A stretch of 64,000 nt of DNA from Prolixibacteraceae bacterium (GTDB taxonomy: Bacteria > Bacteroidota > Bacteroidia > Bacteroidales > Prolixibacteraceae), in NCBI GenBank assembly GCA_019459525.1, contig JAIBEY010000022.1, forward strand, positions 1 to 64,000. Reading direction: 5' to 3'. The position numbers were made by a program, and so were the translations under genes. Under the pieces are notes generated by a model that saw nothing but the letters and a program-made list of their open reading frames with translations, did no database searches and had not been told where the DNA came from. Shown piece after piece: positions 34,915-44,806 of the stretch. The stretch's first letter is position 1; every line of letters starts with the position of its first letter.

Positions 34915-36030
34915 TTAGCAATGGGAATTCATTTCCTTAAATTCCTTAGGTGATAGTCCTGTTGCTTCCTTAAATACCCGATAAAAAGTGGACTTATGTT
35001 GAAATCCAGAATCAACAACAACCGAATCCACAGATAAATAATTCGGAAGGTTAATCAACAATTCTTTACTAAAATCAATTCGGTGCTCATTCACAAAGGC
35101 ATAAAAATTACTATATCCACCTGATTTTATGAGTTGTGTCAAACGGTGCTTGGGAACCGATAATTCATCAGATACTTCCTGAAGCGTTAATTCAGGTCTT
35201 AAAAAAAGCCTTTTCTCTTTAAAGATTTCCAGTATTCTCAGTTCAGTTTTAGATTCTCTGGTATATTCAATTGCAGCTGGATTATTCATTTCCGGAATAG
35301 TGGCACCAACAAAGGTGATGTCAGGATGAACAAGTGCCTGAAAGAAAATATAGAACGAAAAGCCAATTAAAAATACATAATATATTGCAAATACCGACGG
35401 AATACTATAGGCTCCAAACAGTTCGGCTCCGGTGGTCAAGCCCCTTATTCCAACCAATATGGCCGTCGATCTGATCCAGATCATGTTCTTTTTGGAGATA
35501 TCAGAAACGAATTGTCGCAAGGTAAAATCGTTCCTTTTAAATAGTTTGTATATCATCAGGGCGTAAAAGATTCCCTGAAAGAAGACTATAACACGGGTTA
35601 TAATAATTAAAAAGGTAAATTGGAAATTCCCTTCAACCTTCGCCTTGTAAAAGTCGGCCGTACTCAGAACCTTCCAGTCGGGATATCCAAAGTAAATGAT
35701 TAGGGTAATAATAAAAACTATAACAGCGGGTATGAAATGCAAGGATTCTTTTAAGGTGATTTTATTTTCCGTTTGAGTTAATCCTTTAATGTGAAAGAAA
35801 ATCAATGGAGTTAAAATCACCTTTATCGGTCCCACAACCAACCGAAGATATTCGATATAAACATTGAATATAGCAACCGCGGGAGATAAAACATAGAACA
35901 CTTGCAGGAGAAAAAAAAGGAAAATATATACCAGGTTTTTTCTATTCAGTGCCAGAATAGTGAATGCAAGTACAACAGAAAACGAAGAATAAATGATTAA
36001 TAGAATAAAGGTCGCAATTGTTGCTGTCAT
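34915..36030 (-). CDS. Membrane-anchored AraC-family transcriptional regulator
   Basis: The ATG at 36030 gives 371 aa; a TTG further upstream would only add a short unlikely extension. Residues about 1-230 contain seven hydrophobic segments, such as IATFILLIIYSSFSVVLAFTI and HFIPAVIVFIITLIIYF. The C-terminal ~100 residues are an AraC HTH domain: LTLQEVSDELSVPKHRLTQLI, NEHRIDFSKELL and VDSGFQHKSTFYRVFKEATGLSPKEFKE. Such seven-helix AraC proteins sense a signal in the membrane and act on DNA in the cytoplasm. The target is unknown; its only near neighbours are orphan genes. The 36-kb upstream region is strongly TA-rich, as expected for a promoter. Confidence 0.88.
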   Translation of the reverse strand: MTATIATFILLIIYSSFSVVLAFTILALNRKNLVYIFLFFLLQVFYVLSPAVAIFNVYIEYLRLVVGPIKVILTPLIFFHIKGLTQTENKITLKESLHFIPAVIVFIITLIIYFGYPDWKVLSTADFYKAKVEGNFQFTFLIIITRVIVFFQGIFYALMIYKLFKRNDFTLRQFVSDISKKNMIWIRSTAILVGIRGLTTGAELFGAYSIPSVFAIYYVFLIGFSFYIFFQALVHPDITFVGATIPEMNNPAAIEYTRESKTELRILEIFKEKRLFLRPELTLQEVSDELSVPKHRLTQLIKSGGYSNFYAFVNEHRIDFSKELLINLPNYLSVDSVVVDSGFQHKSTFYRVFKEATGLSPKEFKEMNSHC

Positions 36031-37070
36031 TCGGATCAAGTGAAAATTTAGTTGCACCAAAGATAAACTCAAAAACCACAAAACATTGCTATATATTATA
36101 TATTATGATATATATAGTGAATTATTAAGACTGAATTTCACTTATTAGGAAGTAAAAAGATTCTAAATATCCGAAAATTATACATCTACACATGTCGTTA
36201 CCAAGAAGAATTCGAGTTGTTAAGAATTATTTTTTTTAGTAGGACTTCCAAATTATTGCCCCAATGGTAGATAATTTGAACATTTCCGATGTCAATTTTT
36301 AGCATTTTAACCAATAAAAATCCACTTCTGATCGGGGCCGATAGTCATGTATGAATTAATCTTGATGAGAACAATACTGGCACATGGTCCATCAAAAAGA
36401 AGTTGGTAAGGGGAAAGGATCTGAAATTTAACACTCAATTTATCTGTGGTTAATCTGAAGACACACGAATTAAAAAGCTTACAGATTTTGTGTAATGTGT
36501 ACAAATCTCAACGACCATCCTTTCTTTTTTCCATGGGTAGTTTCCGGCAAATGGCCGTTCAACCCGAAATGGATGATTTTGGAAATGCGACATTGGTTGA
36601 TGAGGAAATGGTGAAAAACGCGACAAGCATGAGTGCAGGTATTCTCCAATGTTGATGAAAATCGAACGCGGGATTTTGTTTGTAAATGCAGACCGAATCA
36701 AACAACAAATAATAATGTTTCAAATACATAGGAATAACAGAAAACTCACAACTTAATAATACATTCTATGAAAAAAAAATTACGCCCAATTGATTTGTTT
36801 TATGAGCCCAAATTCTTATCGCTTAATCTGGTTAAAATACCTTTTAACTTTTTATGGCGAGTTCATGTGAACTGCTTGAATCGAAAAAAAGAAAAGAGAA
36901 GATACTATGATACATATAGCATAAACAACATATGCAATATTACTATATTCTATGCACACGTATGACCTACAGCTTACAATAGCTACTATAAGTTAGGTAA
37001 TTTCAATTCATATTTTTCTGCTTTATTGACACATATTCATTTTCATAAATCAGAAGCGCATTCAAACTTG
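36031..37070. other. Gene-poor AT-rich stretch between two regulators
   Basis: Short frames at 36.3-36.97 kb have no protein-like features and no good upstream signals. A TA-rich imperfect palindrome (around 36090-36118) marks the promoter side of the AraC gene. I support no gene here. Confidence 0.4.
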
Positions 37071-37565
37071 ATGACACACATTTTTCAATTTATTTTGGTG
37101 CGCGACAAAAAAAACATTAGAATGCCGGGAACAAAATGTAATATAAGCCAAATAGATAAAGGACTAACGATTAGAAATTTTATTGTTTCGAAGGGAATGG
37201 TTTATCATATCATCCCAGTTAAGGACATCATGATTTTTTTTTACGAAGAAAGGAATGTCTTCATCGTTACATGTAAAAATGAAATATTTCTTTGTGATTA
37301 CGATCTATCAAAAATTAGTCAGGAATCATGTAGTATATTTTTTCGCATAAATCGTCAGGTTATTATTAATTATAAAGCCATCAAAGCTTTCAATAATGAA
37401 GATAATCATAACATATCAATCGCATTACACGAAACAATATTAAATCCAAATTTAAACCTTAATGTAACTAAAAATAGAGTTGCTGAATTTAAACATTGGA
37501 TATCCTATGAATGTGCCATTTGCTCTTTTGAAAATATAGATTCGAATAAAGAAGAAAAAGGTTAG
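37071..37565 (+). CDS. LytTR-domain DNA-binding regulator
   Basis: The first ATG in a sensible place is at 37071 (MTHIFQFILV), giving 164 aa; a TTG at 37026 is an alternative. The body is a LytTR domain: MVYHIIPVKDIMIFFYEERN, then KISQESCSIFFRINRQVIIN and YKAIKAF, ending with LNVTKNRVAEFKHWI. LytTR proteins bind direct repeats in promoters as beta-rich DNA-binding domains. No receiver domain is attached, so control must come from level, ligand or partner. It is next to the mobilisation genes but on the opposite strand; whether it controls them is not shown. Confidence 0.8.
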   Translation: MTHIFQFILVRDKKNIRMPGTKCNISQIDKGLTIRNFIVSKGMVYHIIPVKDIMIFFYEERNVFIVTCKNEIFLCDYDLSKISQESCSIFFRINRQVIINYKAIKAFNNEDNHNISIALHETILNPNLNLNVTKNRVAEFKHWISYECAICSFENIDSNKEEKG

Positions 37566-37672
37566 AGTAATATAAACAATTGTTAAAATGAGTTGACCAG
37601 CTCAAAGCCGTCAACTTAATTCTTTAATTATCAGATTATTTTCGTTATGACACTTATAAGCTCCATGTTTGA

Positions 37673-38596
37673 TCAATATCTTTTACCTTTCGTCTTCTGT
37701 AGTTTTAATCTTTGTTTATTTTTCTTTTGATATTCATTAGCGTTGAAACTTACCTGCCTGATCAATTCTTTCAAAACCAACGATTTCAAAATTCCACTAC
37801 TCTGTCCTATTAAATCCGAATCAGGGTACTTCACTAATTGTTGTTCGAAAATCCGCTGTTCAGACAAATAAAACTTCGGTCTTTCATGAAAATCCGATAT
37901 CTTAACCGGATGCCGGATTGGATTACCGTTCTCATCAATGACAAAAACCAGATGGCCTCTTCCTGCTTTTCGAACCTCCACCTGAAATAACCCCAATGCC
38001 TGATCATACATTTCTTTGGAGGTGATAAACTCCATCCGGTTAAGCTGTCCAAATAATCTTTCCAGGTTTTGCTTCAGGTCTTTGCTTGAATTCGAGAACC
38101 TGAAGTTTAGTTTCTCCGGATTATCATCTTTCGTTAACTGATACTTTTGTTCCAACTCTTTGATGAACAGCTGCGTCTTTTCCTTTTCGTAACTGTCTTT
38201 GATCTTCTTTCCTGTATCACAATTAATACGGGTAGATATAATATGAAAATGCACCCGCTCCAGATCGGCATGTTTGTATACAAAATAAGGTTGATTGCCA
38301 TAGCCTAAATGATTCATCAGGTTGTCAATCTCTGTTCTGATTCCTGCATTACCTAGCCTGACCAAATCACTGACTGTCGGATTAACGGATATATGAAGGC
38401 CTGGCTTTTTTACTCGGGTATTCCGATCCTCGATTTCCTTGAAGATCCCATAACGGGCATGCTTATCTCCCAGAAAAGGATTTATCTCAAGAGTATTTCT
38501 ACTTTGGTAAAAGAAGGCAAAATGTCGTTCGACTTTTCGCTCGTTGTAAAACAAGGCATTTTTTGTGCTGCAAGCCTGGTGGATTTTTATAATCAT
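37673..38596 (-). CDS. Relaxase (MobA/VirD2-like mobilisation nuclease)
   Basis: The 307-aa protein has the relaxase fold with the metal-binding histidine triad in YKHADLERVHFHIISTR (H109, H116, H118) and another conserved patch PGLHISVNP (H68). A Tyr near the N-terminus (Y17 is a candidate) would nick one strand of oriT and stay bound to the 5' end. The C-terminal half (about 190-307) is a Lys-rich helical region. It is short for a relaxase but matches the relaxases of Bacteroidota elements. It lies 33 bp downstream of the accessory protein gene, and the candidate oriT is just upstream of both. Confidence 0.88.
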   Translation of the reverse strand: MIIKIHQACSTKNALFYNERKVERHFAFFYQSRNTLEINPFLGDKHARYGIFKEIEDRNTRVKKPGLHISVNPTVSDLVRLGNAGIRTEIDNLMNHLGYGNQPYFVYKHADLERVHFHIISTRINCDTGKKIKDSYEKEKTQLFIKELEQKYQLTKDDNPEKLNFRFSNSSKDLKQNLERLFGQLNRMEFITSKEMYDQALGLFQVEVRKAGRGHLVFVIDENGNPIRHPVKISDFHERPKFYLSEQRIFEQQLVKYPDSDLIGQSSGILKSLVLKELIRQVSFNANEYQKKNKQRLKLQKTKGKRY

Positions 38597-38629
38597 GATC
38601 TTAGGACTTGGCGATCCAGTGAAAGAAAA

Positions 38630-39043
38630 TTAGTGCAGTAGATTCTGAAGGGTAATCAAACAGTATCGCATCATCTCAAATGCCTGTTTCAACAGTTGCC
38701 GGTCATTATCACCAACATTGTAACCTGAAAATGAATTCATCCGTTTGGAAAGCTGGTTTAAGTTTACCCCGATTTTATTCAGTTCATAGTCCAGGCTTTT
38801 GAGTTGATCTTTAGCTTCATTGTCGAGTGAAATGGTTTTCCTTTTTGACTGATCAAATATCTTATTGCGCATATAATCACTCATGCAGGCATACTTTCCC
38901 TGCTTGACCAAAGATTCAAGCCTTAGCTTTTCTTCACGGGTCATCAATAGTCTGACAACTATTTTGCGTTTTTCCTTATCAGAAATTCTGGGTCGCATTC
39001 GTGTTTTTTGATACCTATTTAAAAGTTCAAAGTGGGGAATCAT
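38630..39043 (-). CDS. Relaxosome accessory protein (MobC-like)
   Basis: This 137-aa basic protein has a ribbon-helix-helix style segment (KIVVRLLMTREEKLRLESLV) followed by the MobC pattern (MSDYMRNKIFDQ and LDYELNKIGVNLNQLSKRMN). MobC-like proteins bind oriT and help the relaxase open the strand. The start may be 39043 or, more typically, the internal ATG at 38998 (MRPRISDKEK). It is the first gene of the two-gene mobilisation unit. Confidence 0.85.
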   Translation of the reverse strand: MIPHFELLNRYQKTRMRPRISDKEKRKIVVRLLMTREEKLRLESLVKQGKYACMSDYMRNKIFDQSKRKTISLDNEAKDQLKSLDYELNKIGVNLNQLSKRMNSFSGYNVGDNDRQLLKQAFEMMRYCLITLQNLLH

Positions 39044-39130
39044 TCAACTATTGGGGAATATCGTCCGGCGTAGCCGGAACAAGCTGAAAGGTTTTTATGG
39101 CCATAAAAACACAACTTGCATTCCCCTCTT
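39030..39130. other. Candidate origin of transfer (oriT)
   Basis: Directly upstream of the mobilisation genes are two TGGGGAAT repeats (39033-39040, 39052-39059), the hairpin TCCGGC-gta-GCCGGA (39064-39078), a perfect 20-bp palindrome GTTTTTATGGCCATAAAAAC (39091-39110), and an inverted ATTCCCC (39120-39126). Hairpins plus iterons next to mobC and relaxase genes are typical for oriT. The rest of the gap to 39492 has no gene. Confidence 0.6.
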
Positions 39131-39492
39131 TGATTATCAGTTTATCTACCCAAGATAGAATTTACCTTCGATAATACAAAACTTAAAACAACTCAATATC
39201 AATCAATTAGCATGAATTAGAAAATATTTTTAAAATAATAGAAAACCAATAGTAATGATGCAATTTGGTATTCTTTTCCCTACCCTATTCATCGATTGGA
39301 CAATCCATTTTGTGCCATATTGAATTATTGATTAACCTGAGAAGTGCGATATCTCTTTTATACCGCATCATTTTTTTATACCTTATACTTTTCGAACATG
39401 CCGTAATACCTTAAATCATATTTCGATTCTCAGTTATTTTTAATAGCTTTCCAAATCAAAAAAACTGACACATCCTAACATGAGGAATTTAA

Positions 39493-42400
39493 ATGCTTAA
39501 CGACTTAATCCAAAATACATCACTGCTCATTGCTTTATCTGTCCTTTACGGATTACTAACCCGTATTTGCAAATCAGATTCATTGAGCTGCAAAATAATA
39601 GGCGGTATCTTGTTTGGAACCATCGCCATTGCCGCAATGAAAATGTCAATTCATTTTAATACCGGGGTTATTTACGACGGACGATCAATTGTGCTGACAT
39701 TATCCGGGCTATTTGGTGGGGGAATTACTGGAATCGTTTCTGTTCTAATAGCGGGAGCATATCGTATTTATTTAGGAGGTGCTGGTATTTGGGCAGGAAC
39801 TGCAACTATTATTACTACTGCATTGGTTGGATTCGCCTTCCGTATTTTGCATCAAAATAAACCCGAACTATTAAAAATTCATACGCTTTGGGGAATGGGC
39901 ATTATCACTCATCTTGTCATGCTGTTTTGCCAGTTATTATTACCATGGCCAACCGGATTACAGGTTGTTGAGAAAATCTGGATTCCAGTTATGCTGGTGT
40001 TACCTGTTGGCACTTTACTCATGGGGTTGTTGCTGGCTACCGACAAAAAAAGATTTCTGGCAGAAAAGGAAATAAGGGAAAGCGAAACATTATACAGAAC
40101 AACTTTACACAGTATCGGAGATGCTGTTATAACCACTGATCGTTTGGGAAAAATTAAGTTTATGAATCCTTTGGCTGAGCAATTGACCGGATGGAAAGAG
40201 ACTGATGCCATTGGCTGCCCCATTGAACAGGTATTCAGTATCATTAATGAAGATTCAAGACTCAAAGTGGATTGCCCCGTTCCACGTATATTGCAGGAGG
40301 GAATTATTGTTGGCCTGGCCAATCATACCCTGCTTATTTCCAAAGGAGGAGTAGAAATTCCAATAGCAGATAGTGGGGCACCAATTCGGGATGACGATAG
40401 AAATGTAATTGGAGTGGTATTGGTATTCAGAGATCAGACTGCTGAACGGATTATGCTTCGGCAAATGCATGAAAGTCGTGAGAGGTTTCGCCGGGCAGTT
40501 GAAAATATCCCCGATGTGGTCGTAATCTATGACCGGAATCTCAAGATACAATACGTCAATGATGCAATGGCCCAAATCAGTCAAAGGCCCGCCAGCGATT
40601 TTATTGGGTTTACCGATAGTGAAATCTGGGGTCTGGAAGTGATAAAAGATTATTTGCCTGCATTAAAAGATACTCTGAGAACCGGAGAAGCCCGGAAATT
40701 CAAATTATTAATCCCAATTCCCAATATTGGAGAAAGGCATCTGAACTTTACGTGCACACCTCTAACCGATGAAAACGGCTTCGTTTGGGAGATCATGACC
40801 ATTGCCAATGATTTTACAAAAAGTAAGCTGGCGGAGGATGAATTAATTGAACGGGAGAGATTATTCCACACACTGGCCGACAATTCACCAGTTGGGATAT
40901 TCCGGACAAGACCAGATGGTTACACCACCTATGTCAATCCTAAATGGATGGAATTGAGCGGATTGTCATTTGAGGAATCACTAGGTGATGGTTGGCTTAA
41001 GGCAGTCCTTCCCGAAGATCTTGAACAACTACATAGGGGATGGGACTCGGCGACAAAAAATTTTACAGGATCAGTTGCCGAATACCGGTTCCTAAGGTCT
41101 GACGGCAGGATTGTTTGGGTTACGGGAGCGGCGGTTCCTGAACTTACTTCAAAAGGACAATTGATCGGTTATATTGGCACCTTAACAGATATTTCGGAAC
41201 GAAAAATAGCCGAAAGAGCACTTCGCCAATCTGAGGAAAACTACAGGCGGTCGATGGATGAATCTCCTTTGGGAATGCGAATAGTATCATCCGATGGAAA
41301 AACACTCTATGTCAATCAGGCTTTACTTTCGATGTATGGCTTTACTAGTTTGGAAGACTATATCAACACACCCATTGAAAAGCGATATACCGCGGAGAGT
41401 TTGAAACAGCATTTACAGAGGCGAAGCAGACGGAAAAATGGAGAACCCGTTGAACAGGAATACGAAATCGACATTATTCGTCCTGATACAGAAATACGTC
41501 ATATTCACATCATCCGGAAAATGATTGATTGGGATGGCACTTCCCAGATTCAGATTATTTATCAAGACTTTACAGACCGCAACAATGCTCAACAGGCGCT
41601 TAAGAAAAGTGAAAAATCATTAAAGGAATCCCAGGAAATAGCCCAGATGGGCGACTGGGAATTTGATTTGGTTAAAAATGAATCTATCTGGTCAGAGAAC
41701 TGTTACCGTTTATTTGGACTAAAACCTTTCGAAATTGTCCCCAATTATGAAGATTTCCGAAGCCGGATTCATCCGGATGATTTGTACCTGCTTGATCGTG
41801 GCTATACCCGAATTATGTCTTGTAAAAGTGCCATTGATATGAAAGTAAGAATTGTACTTTCTGATGGCCAGGTCAAATGGATACTCAACAAAATCATCCC
41901 TGAATTTGAAAACGGGGAACTGATAAAACTGAGGGGTGTCAATTTAGATATCACCGAATCCAGACATACCCTTGAGGCCCTTCAGAGGAGTGAAAAAGGG
42001 TATAAAAACCTATTCGAAAACCATACTGCTGTTAAATTGCTCATTGATCCTCAAACCGGTGATATTGCAGATGCTAATTATGCAGCAGAATCCTTTTATG
42101 GTCATTCGCGAAAACAGTTGCGAAAAATGAATATCCGGCAGATTGTCCTGCTGTCAGAGGATGAGTTCAATAAAGAATTGAATATCGCTCAAAATTCAAA
42201 AAATAAGCAAACCGAATACTGCCATCAGTTGGCTGATGGATCTGTTCGTAATGTGGAAGTTTTTACCAGTAAAATTGAATTTAAAGACGAAGTTTACCTT
42301 CATTCCATCATACACGACATCACCGAAAAGAAAAAAGCGGAAGACCTTCTTCAGCTTCTTAGCCGTTCAACTGATCAAAGTCCGGTAAGCATTGTAATTA

Positions 42401-43440
42401 CTGATCCTCAAGGGATTGTTCAATATGTAAATCCGAAATTTACGGAAACAACAGGATACAGCACGGAGGAAGCAATTGGGAAGAAGCCTGGAATTGTGAA
42501 ATCAGGAGAACACTCCAAAGAATTTTACGATAACCTTTGGGAAACTATCCGTAGTGGGAAGGAATGGAGAGGCGAATTTCATAATAGAAAAAAAAATGGG
42601 GAGCTTTATTGGGAGAGTGCTGTCATATCAGCAATTATTGATAAAAAAGGAAATATCACCCATTTTGTAGAAGCTAAGGAAGATGTTACAGAAAAGAAAA
42701 AGATCATTGCTGATTTAAAAATATCCAAAGAGAAGGCTGAAGAAAGTGATCGTCTGAAATCAGCCTTTCTGGCCAATATGAGTCATGAAATCCGTACCCC
42801 ACTCAATGCGATCCTTGGATTCTCAGGCATGCTTACCGAAGATTACGAATTATCTCAGGATGTCAAGGAAGAATATTCTTCCATCATTAACCGGAATGCT
42901 GATAACCTGCTCCATATTATTGATGATATACTGGATATTTCCAAGCTTGAAACCGGACAGGTGAAAATCGTAAAAAAAAGATTTGAACTATCTCAAACAT
43001 TGAACGAACTCTATACCCAATATCAAAGCAAGATTTCAGAAATTGGGAAAGAAAGTATTACACTGAATTTAAGTATCCCGGAGCTTTCTATTTCAGTCAA
43101 CACTGATAAGGTAAGGCTGAATCAAATTCTGAGTAATTTATTAAACAACTCCATTAAATTTACGCATCATGGGAAAATTGAATTTGGGGTCATGGAGGTT
43201 ACCAAACAAACAATAACCTTTTTTGTGTCGGACACCGGCATTGGCATTGAAAAGGATATTCAGTCAACCATCTTTGAACGATTCCGGCAAGCCAATGACT
43301 CAATGACCAGGCTGTACGGCGGAGCAGGACTTGGACTTTCGATTGTAAAAAATCTGATTGAACTCATGGGAGGTGAGATTCAGATTGAATCTGAAATAGG
43401 AAAAGGAACAACATTTAAATTCTGGTTGCCATTGGATTGA
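39493..43440 (+). CDS. Multi-PAS sensor histidine kinase with 5TM-LYT input
   Basis: The 1315-aa protein starts with a 5TM-LYT membrane input domain (about 1-190, with GGILFGTIAIAAMKM and SIVLTLSGLFGGGITGIVSV), followed by about seven PAS domains (roughly 195-320, 325-440, 450-575, 578-700, 700-825, 830-945, 950-1070). HisKA follows with LANMSHEIRTPLNAILGF (H1098), then HATPase with NNSIKFTHHGK, DTGIGIEKD and GAGLGLSIVKN. There is no receiver domain. It sits between the mobilisation and tra genes on the opposite strand from both. It is probably cargo or an element regulator; no partner response regulator is adjacent. Confidence 0.9.
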   Translation: MLNDLIQNTSLLIALSVLYGLLTRICKSDSLSCKIIGGILFGTIAIAAMKMSIHFNTGVIYDGRSIVLTLSGLFGGGITGIVSVLIAGAYRIYLGGAGIWAGTATIITTALVGFAFRILHQNKPELLKIHTLWGMGIITHLVMLFCQLLLPWPTGLQVVEKIWIPVMLVLPVGTLLMGLLLATDKKRFLAEKEIRESETLYRTTLHSIGDAVITTDRLGKIKFMNPLAEQLTGWKETDAIGCPIEQVFSIINEDSRLKVDCPVPRILQEGIIVGLANHTLLISKGGVEIPIADSGAPIRDDDRNVIGVVLVFRDQTAERIMLRQMHESRERFRRAVENIPDVVVIYDRNLKIQYVNDAMAQISQRPASDFIGFTDSEIWGLEVIKDYLPALKDTLRTGEARKFKLLIPIPNIGERHLNFTCTPLTDENGFVWEIMTIANDFTKSKLAEDELIERERLFHTLADNSPVGIFRTRPDGYTTYVNPKWMELSGLSFEESLGDGWLKAVLPEDLEQLHRGWDSATKNFTGSVAEYRFLRSDGRIVWVTGAAVPELTSKGQLIGYIGTLTDISERKIAERALRQSEENYRRSMDESPLGMRIVSSDGKTLYVNQALLSMYGFTSLEDYINTPIEKRYTAESLKQHLQRRSRRKNGEPVEQEYEIDIIRPDTEIRHIHIIRKMIDWDGTSQIQIIYQDFTDRNNAQQALKKSEKSLKESQEIAQMGDWEFDLVKNESIWSENCYRLFGLKPFEIVPNYEDFRSRIHPDDLYLLDRGYTRIMSCKSAIDMKVRIVLSDGQVKWILNKIIPEFENGELIKLRGVNLDITESRHTLEALQRSEKGYKNLFENHTAVKLLIDPQTGDIADANYAAESFYGHSRKQLRKMNIRQIVLLSEDEFNKELNIAQNSKNKQTEYCHQLADGSVRNVEVFTSKIEFKDEVYLHSIIHDITEKKKAEDLLQLLSRSTDQSPVSIVITDPQGIVQYVNPKFTETTGYSTEEAIGKKPGIVKSGEHSKEFYDNLWETIRSGKEWRGEFHNRKKNGELYWESAVISAIIDKKGNITHFVEAKEDVTEKKKIIADLKISKEKAEESDRLKSAFLANMSHEIRTPLNAILGFSGMLTEDYELSQDVKEEYSSIINRNADNLLHIIDDILDISKLETGQVKIVKKRFELSQTLNELYTQYQSKISEIGKESITLNLSIPELSISVNTDKVRLNQILSNLLNNSIKFTHHGKIEFGVMEVTKQTITFFVSDTGIGIEKDIQSTIFERFRQANDSMTRLYGGAGLGLSIVKNLIELMGGEIQIESEIGKGTTFKFWLPLD

Positions 43441-43495
43441 TTTAAATCATTGAACGTGATTTGATATTTGCTAATCTGATCTATTTTTCCAAAAA

Positions 43496-43527
43496 GAAAG
43501 GGAAACCTGCTTTCAGAATTTCCCCTT
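43496..43527. terminator. Candidate bidirectional terminator
   Basis: AAAGGGAAA...TTTCCCCTT forms a short hairpin in the gap between the convergent kinase and DUF3945-type genes. The flanks are A/T-rich on both sides. Confidence 0.45.
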
Positions 43528-43556
43528 CCGGTTTTGAAAACGAGACCTGCATTTGC

Positions 43557-44249
43557 TTAACTCACTTTTTGCCTTGCACCTTGTTTTTTTGTTTCTGAAG
43601 AATCTTGTTTGGCCGTTTCTGATTGACCTTGTTTTTCCTGCTTAAAATCAGAAAACCCAATTCTCCGGGATGCGGCATCCACCTGAAGCGCGGCTGAAAA
43701 CTTCTTCTCATTTTTGCCGGTCATACCTTCAACAGTCACTTTCTTTCCTGCCGACAGGTTTTCTTTCTGTTCTGCCGACAAGGTGACTCCCTTTATCTTT
43801 TCCGGAATCTGAATGTAGCTGGAACGAAGGGGTATCAACTCATTCGTTTTGGAATCAATACTCAGGTAATAATTGTCCTTCTTTCCATCCCTTCCTGTCA
43901 GTTCAACGGTTTTACCCAGGTTTTTGTCATTGAGCAAAGCTCCCTTTTCTTCCTTTGAAAACTTATGCCCCATATACTCATCCGGAATATTTAACCGCTG
44001 GATCGGGTGTAATTTAATATCAACAGATCCATCTTCCTTGCTTAGCAAGCGGATTTTTGCCGGGATCCTAAAATCTTCTCCGCCAATCTTGGCGTTAACT
44101 GTGTAGAGTTTGTCCGAACGGAAACCATTTAGAAAATCAGTCATTTCCTGTTTTTCCATTTTCTGGATCAGTTCACGGTTTATACCTACCTTTTCGAGCT
44201 TGTCAAACGGAATCTGGTCCATGCTCATGCGAGTGTTCTGTTGTTCCAT
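43557..44249 (-). CDS. DUF4099/DUF3945-type conjugative-element protein
   Basis: The ATG at 44249 gives 230 aa. The N-terminal part (MDQIPFDKLEKVGINRELI, then MEKQEMTDFLNGFRSDKLY) and two copies of a ~55-residue motif (LNIPDEYMGHKFSKEEKGAL / IQIPEKIKGVTLSAEQKENL, each followed by GK-V-E-GM/RDGK) match proteins of DUF4099/DUF3945 type found on Bacteroidota mobile elements. The C-terminal tail is Lys/Gln-rich and disordered. The function is unknown. It follows the PH-domain gene by 19 bp and belongs to the end of the tra operon. Confidence 0.72.
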   Translation of the reverse strand: MEQQNTRMSMDQIPFDKLEKVGINRELIQKMEKQEMTDFLNGFRSDKLYTVNAKIGGEDFRIPAKIRLLSKEDGSVDIKLHPIQRLNIPDEYMGHKFSKEEKGALLNDKNLGKTVELTGRDGKKDNYYLSIDSKTNELIPLRSSYIQIPEKIKGVTLSAEQKENLSAGKKVTVEGMTGKNEKKFSAALQVDAASRRIGFSDFKQEKQGQSETAKQDSSETKKQGARQKVS

Positions 44250-44268
44250 GATTTTTAATTTTAAAAGG

Positions 44269-44784
44269 TTAATCAACTTCAAATACATGTTTCTCCCTGC
44301 GGTTTAGTTCAACCAAACCGCGCAGGATTTTATATTTTTCTTCCGGATCCCGGATAGCATCCAACCGGAATACCGGAGTCGCTTTGTCGGAATTGTAAAT
44401 AATCAGGTTGCCCAACCCAAACAGGCGGTAAATCAAAGGCCTTTCTACGCTAAAATCCTTGACTCTATAAAGCTCGACATACTCGTGCTTTCTGCGGAAT
44501 ATACCCGAATAATATCTTAATTCTTCGGCGTTAATTTCGTACCGGATGCAATAAACCTGAAGGACTTTATAAACCAGGTTTAGTAAAACAAATGCACCCA
44601 GGTATACCGGAAATCTGTATAAATGAACGGTCAGTTTTTCTGGGATTAAAGAGAAAGGTAGTTGTTGTTTCAGAATCTCATCCATCAGCATAATGACCGG
44701 TGCTGCCAGAATCGTCAATAGAAATGTTTCCAGGTTGATTAATTGGGATGGTCTGCTTTTAAAGTAAACAGTATTTTGAATCAT
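44269..44784 (-). CDS. Membrane PH-domain (bPH2) protein
   Basis: The 171-aa protein has two hydrophobic segments (about 20-40 and 55-75) followed by a bacterial PH-like domain (about 78-165): YCIRYEINAEELRYYSGIF, EYVELYRVKDFSVERPLI and GLGNLIIYNSDKATPVF. This is the YdbS/YdbT type often found as a membrane accessory protein. It lies 22 bp downstream of the coupling-protein gene, inside the conjugation operon, and may be a structural or regulatory add-on. That role is inference. Confidence 0.75.
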   Translation of the reverse strand: MIQNTVYFKSRPSQLINLETFLLTILAAPVIMLMDEILKQQLPFSLIPEKLTVHLYRFPVYLGAFVLLNLVYKVLQVYCIRYEINAEELRYYSGIFRRKHEYVELYRVKDFSVERPLIYRLFGLGNLIIYNSDKATPVFRLDAIRDPEEKYKILRGLVELNRREKHVFEVD

Positions 44785-44806
44785 GATTTTTTGGATTTTT
44801 TAATAG

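Noticed and set aside
36307-36965. Several short frames in the AT-rich stretch upstream of the LytTR gene
   Set aside because: No signal peptide, motif or good start; composition follows the AT-rich DNA.
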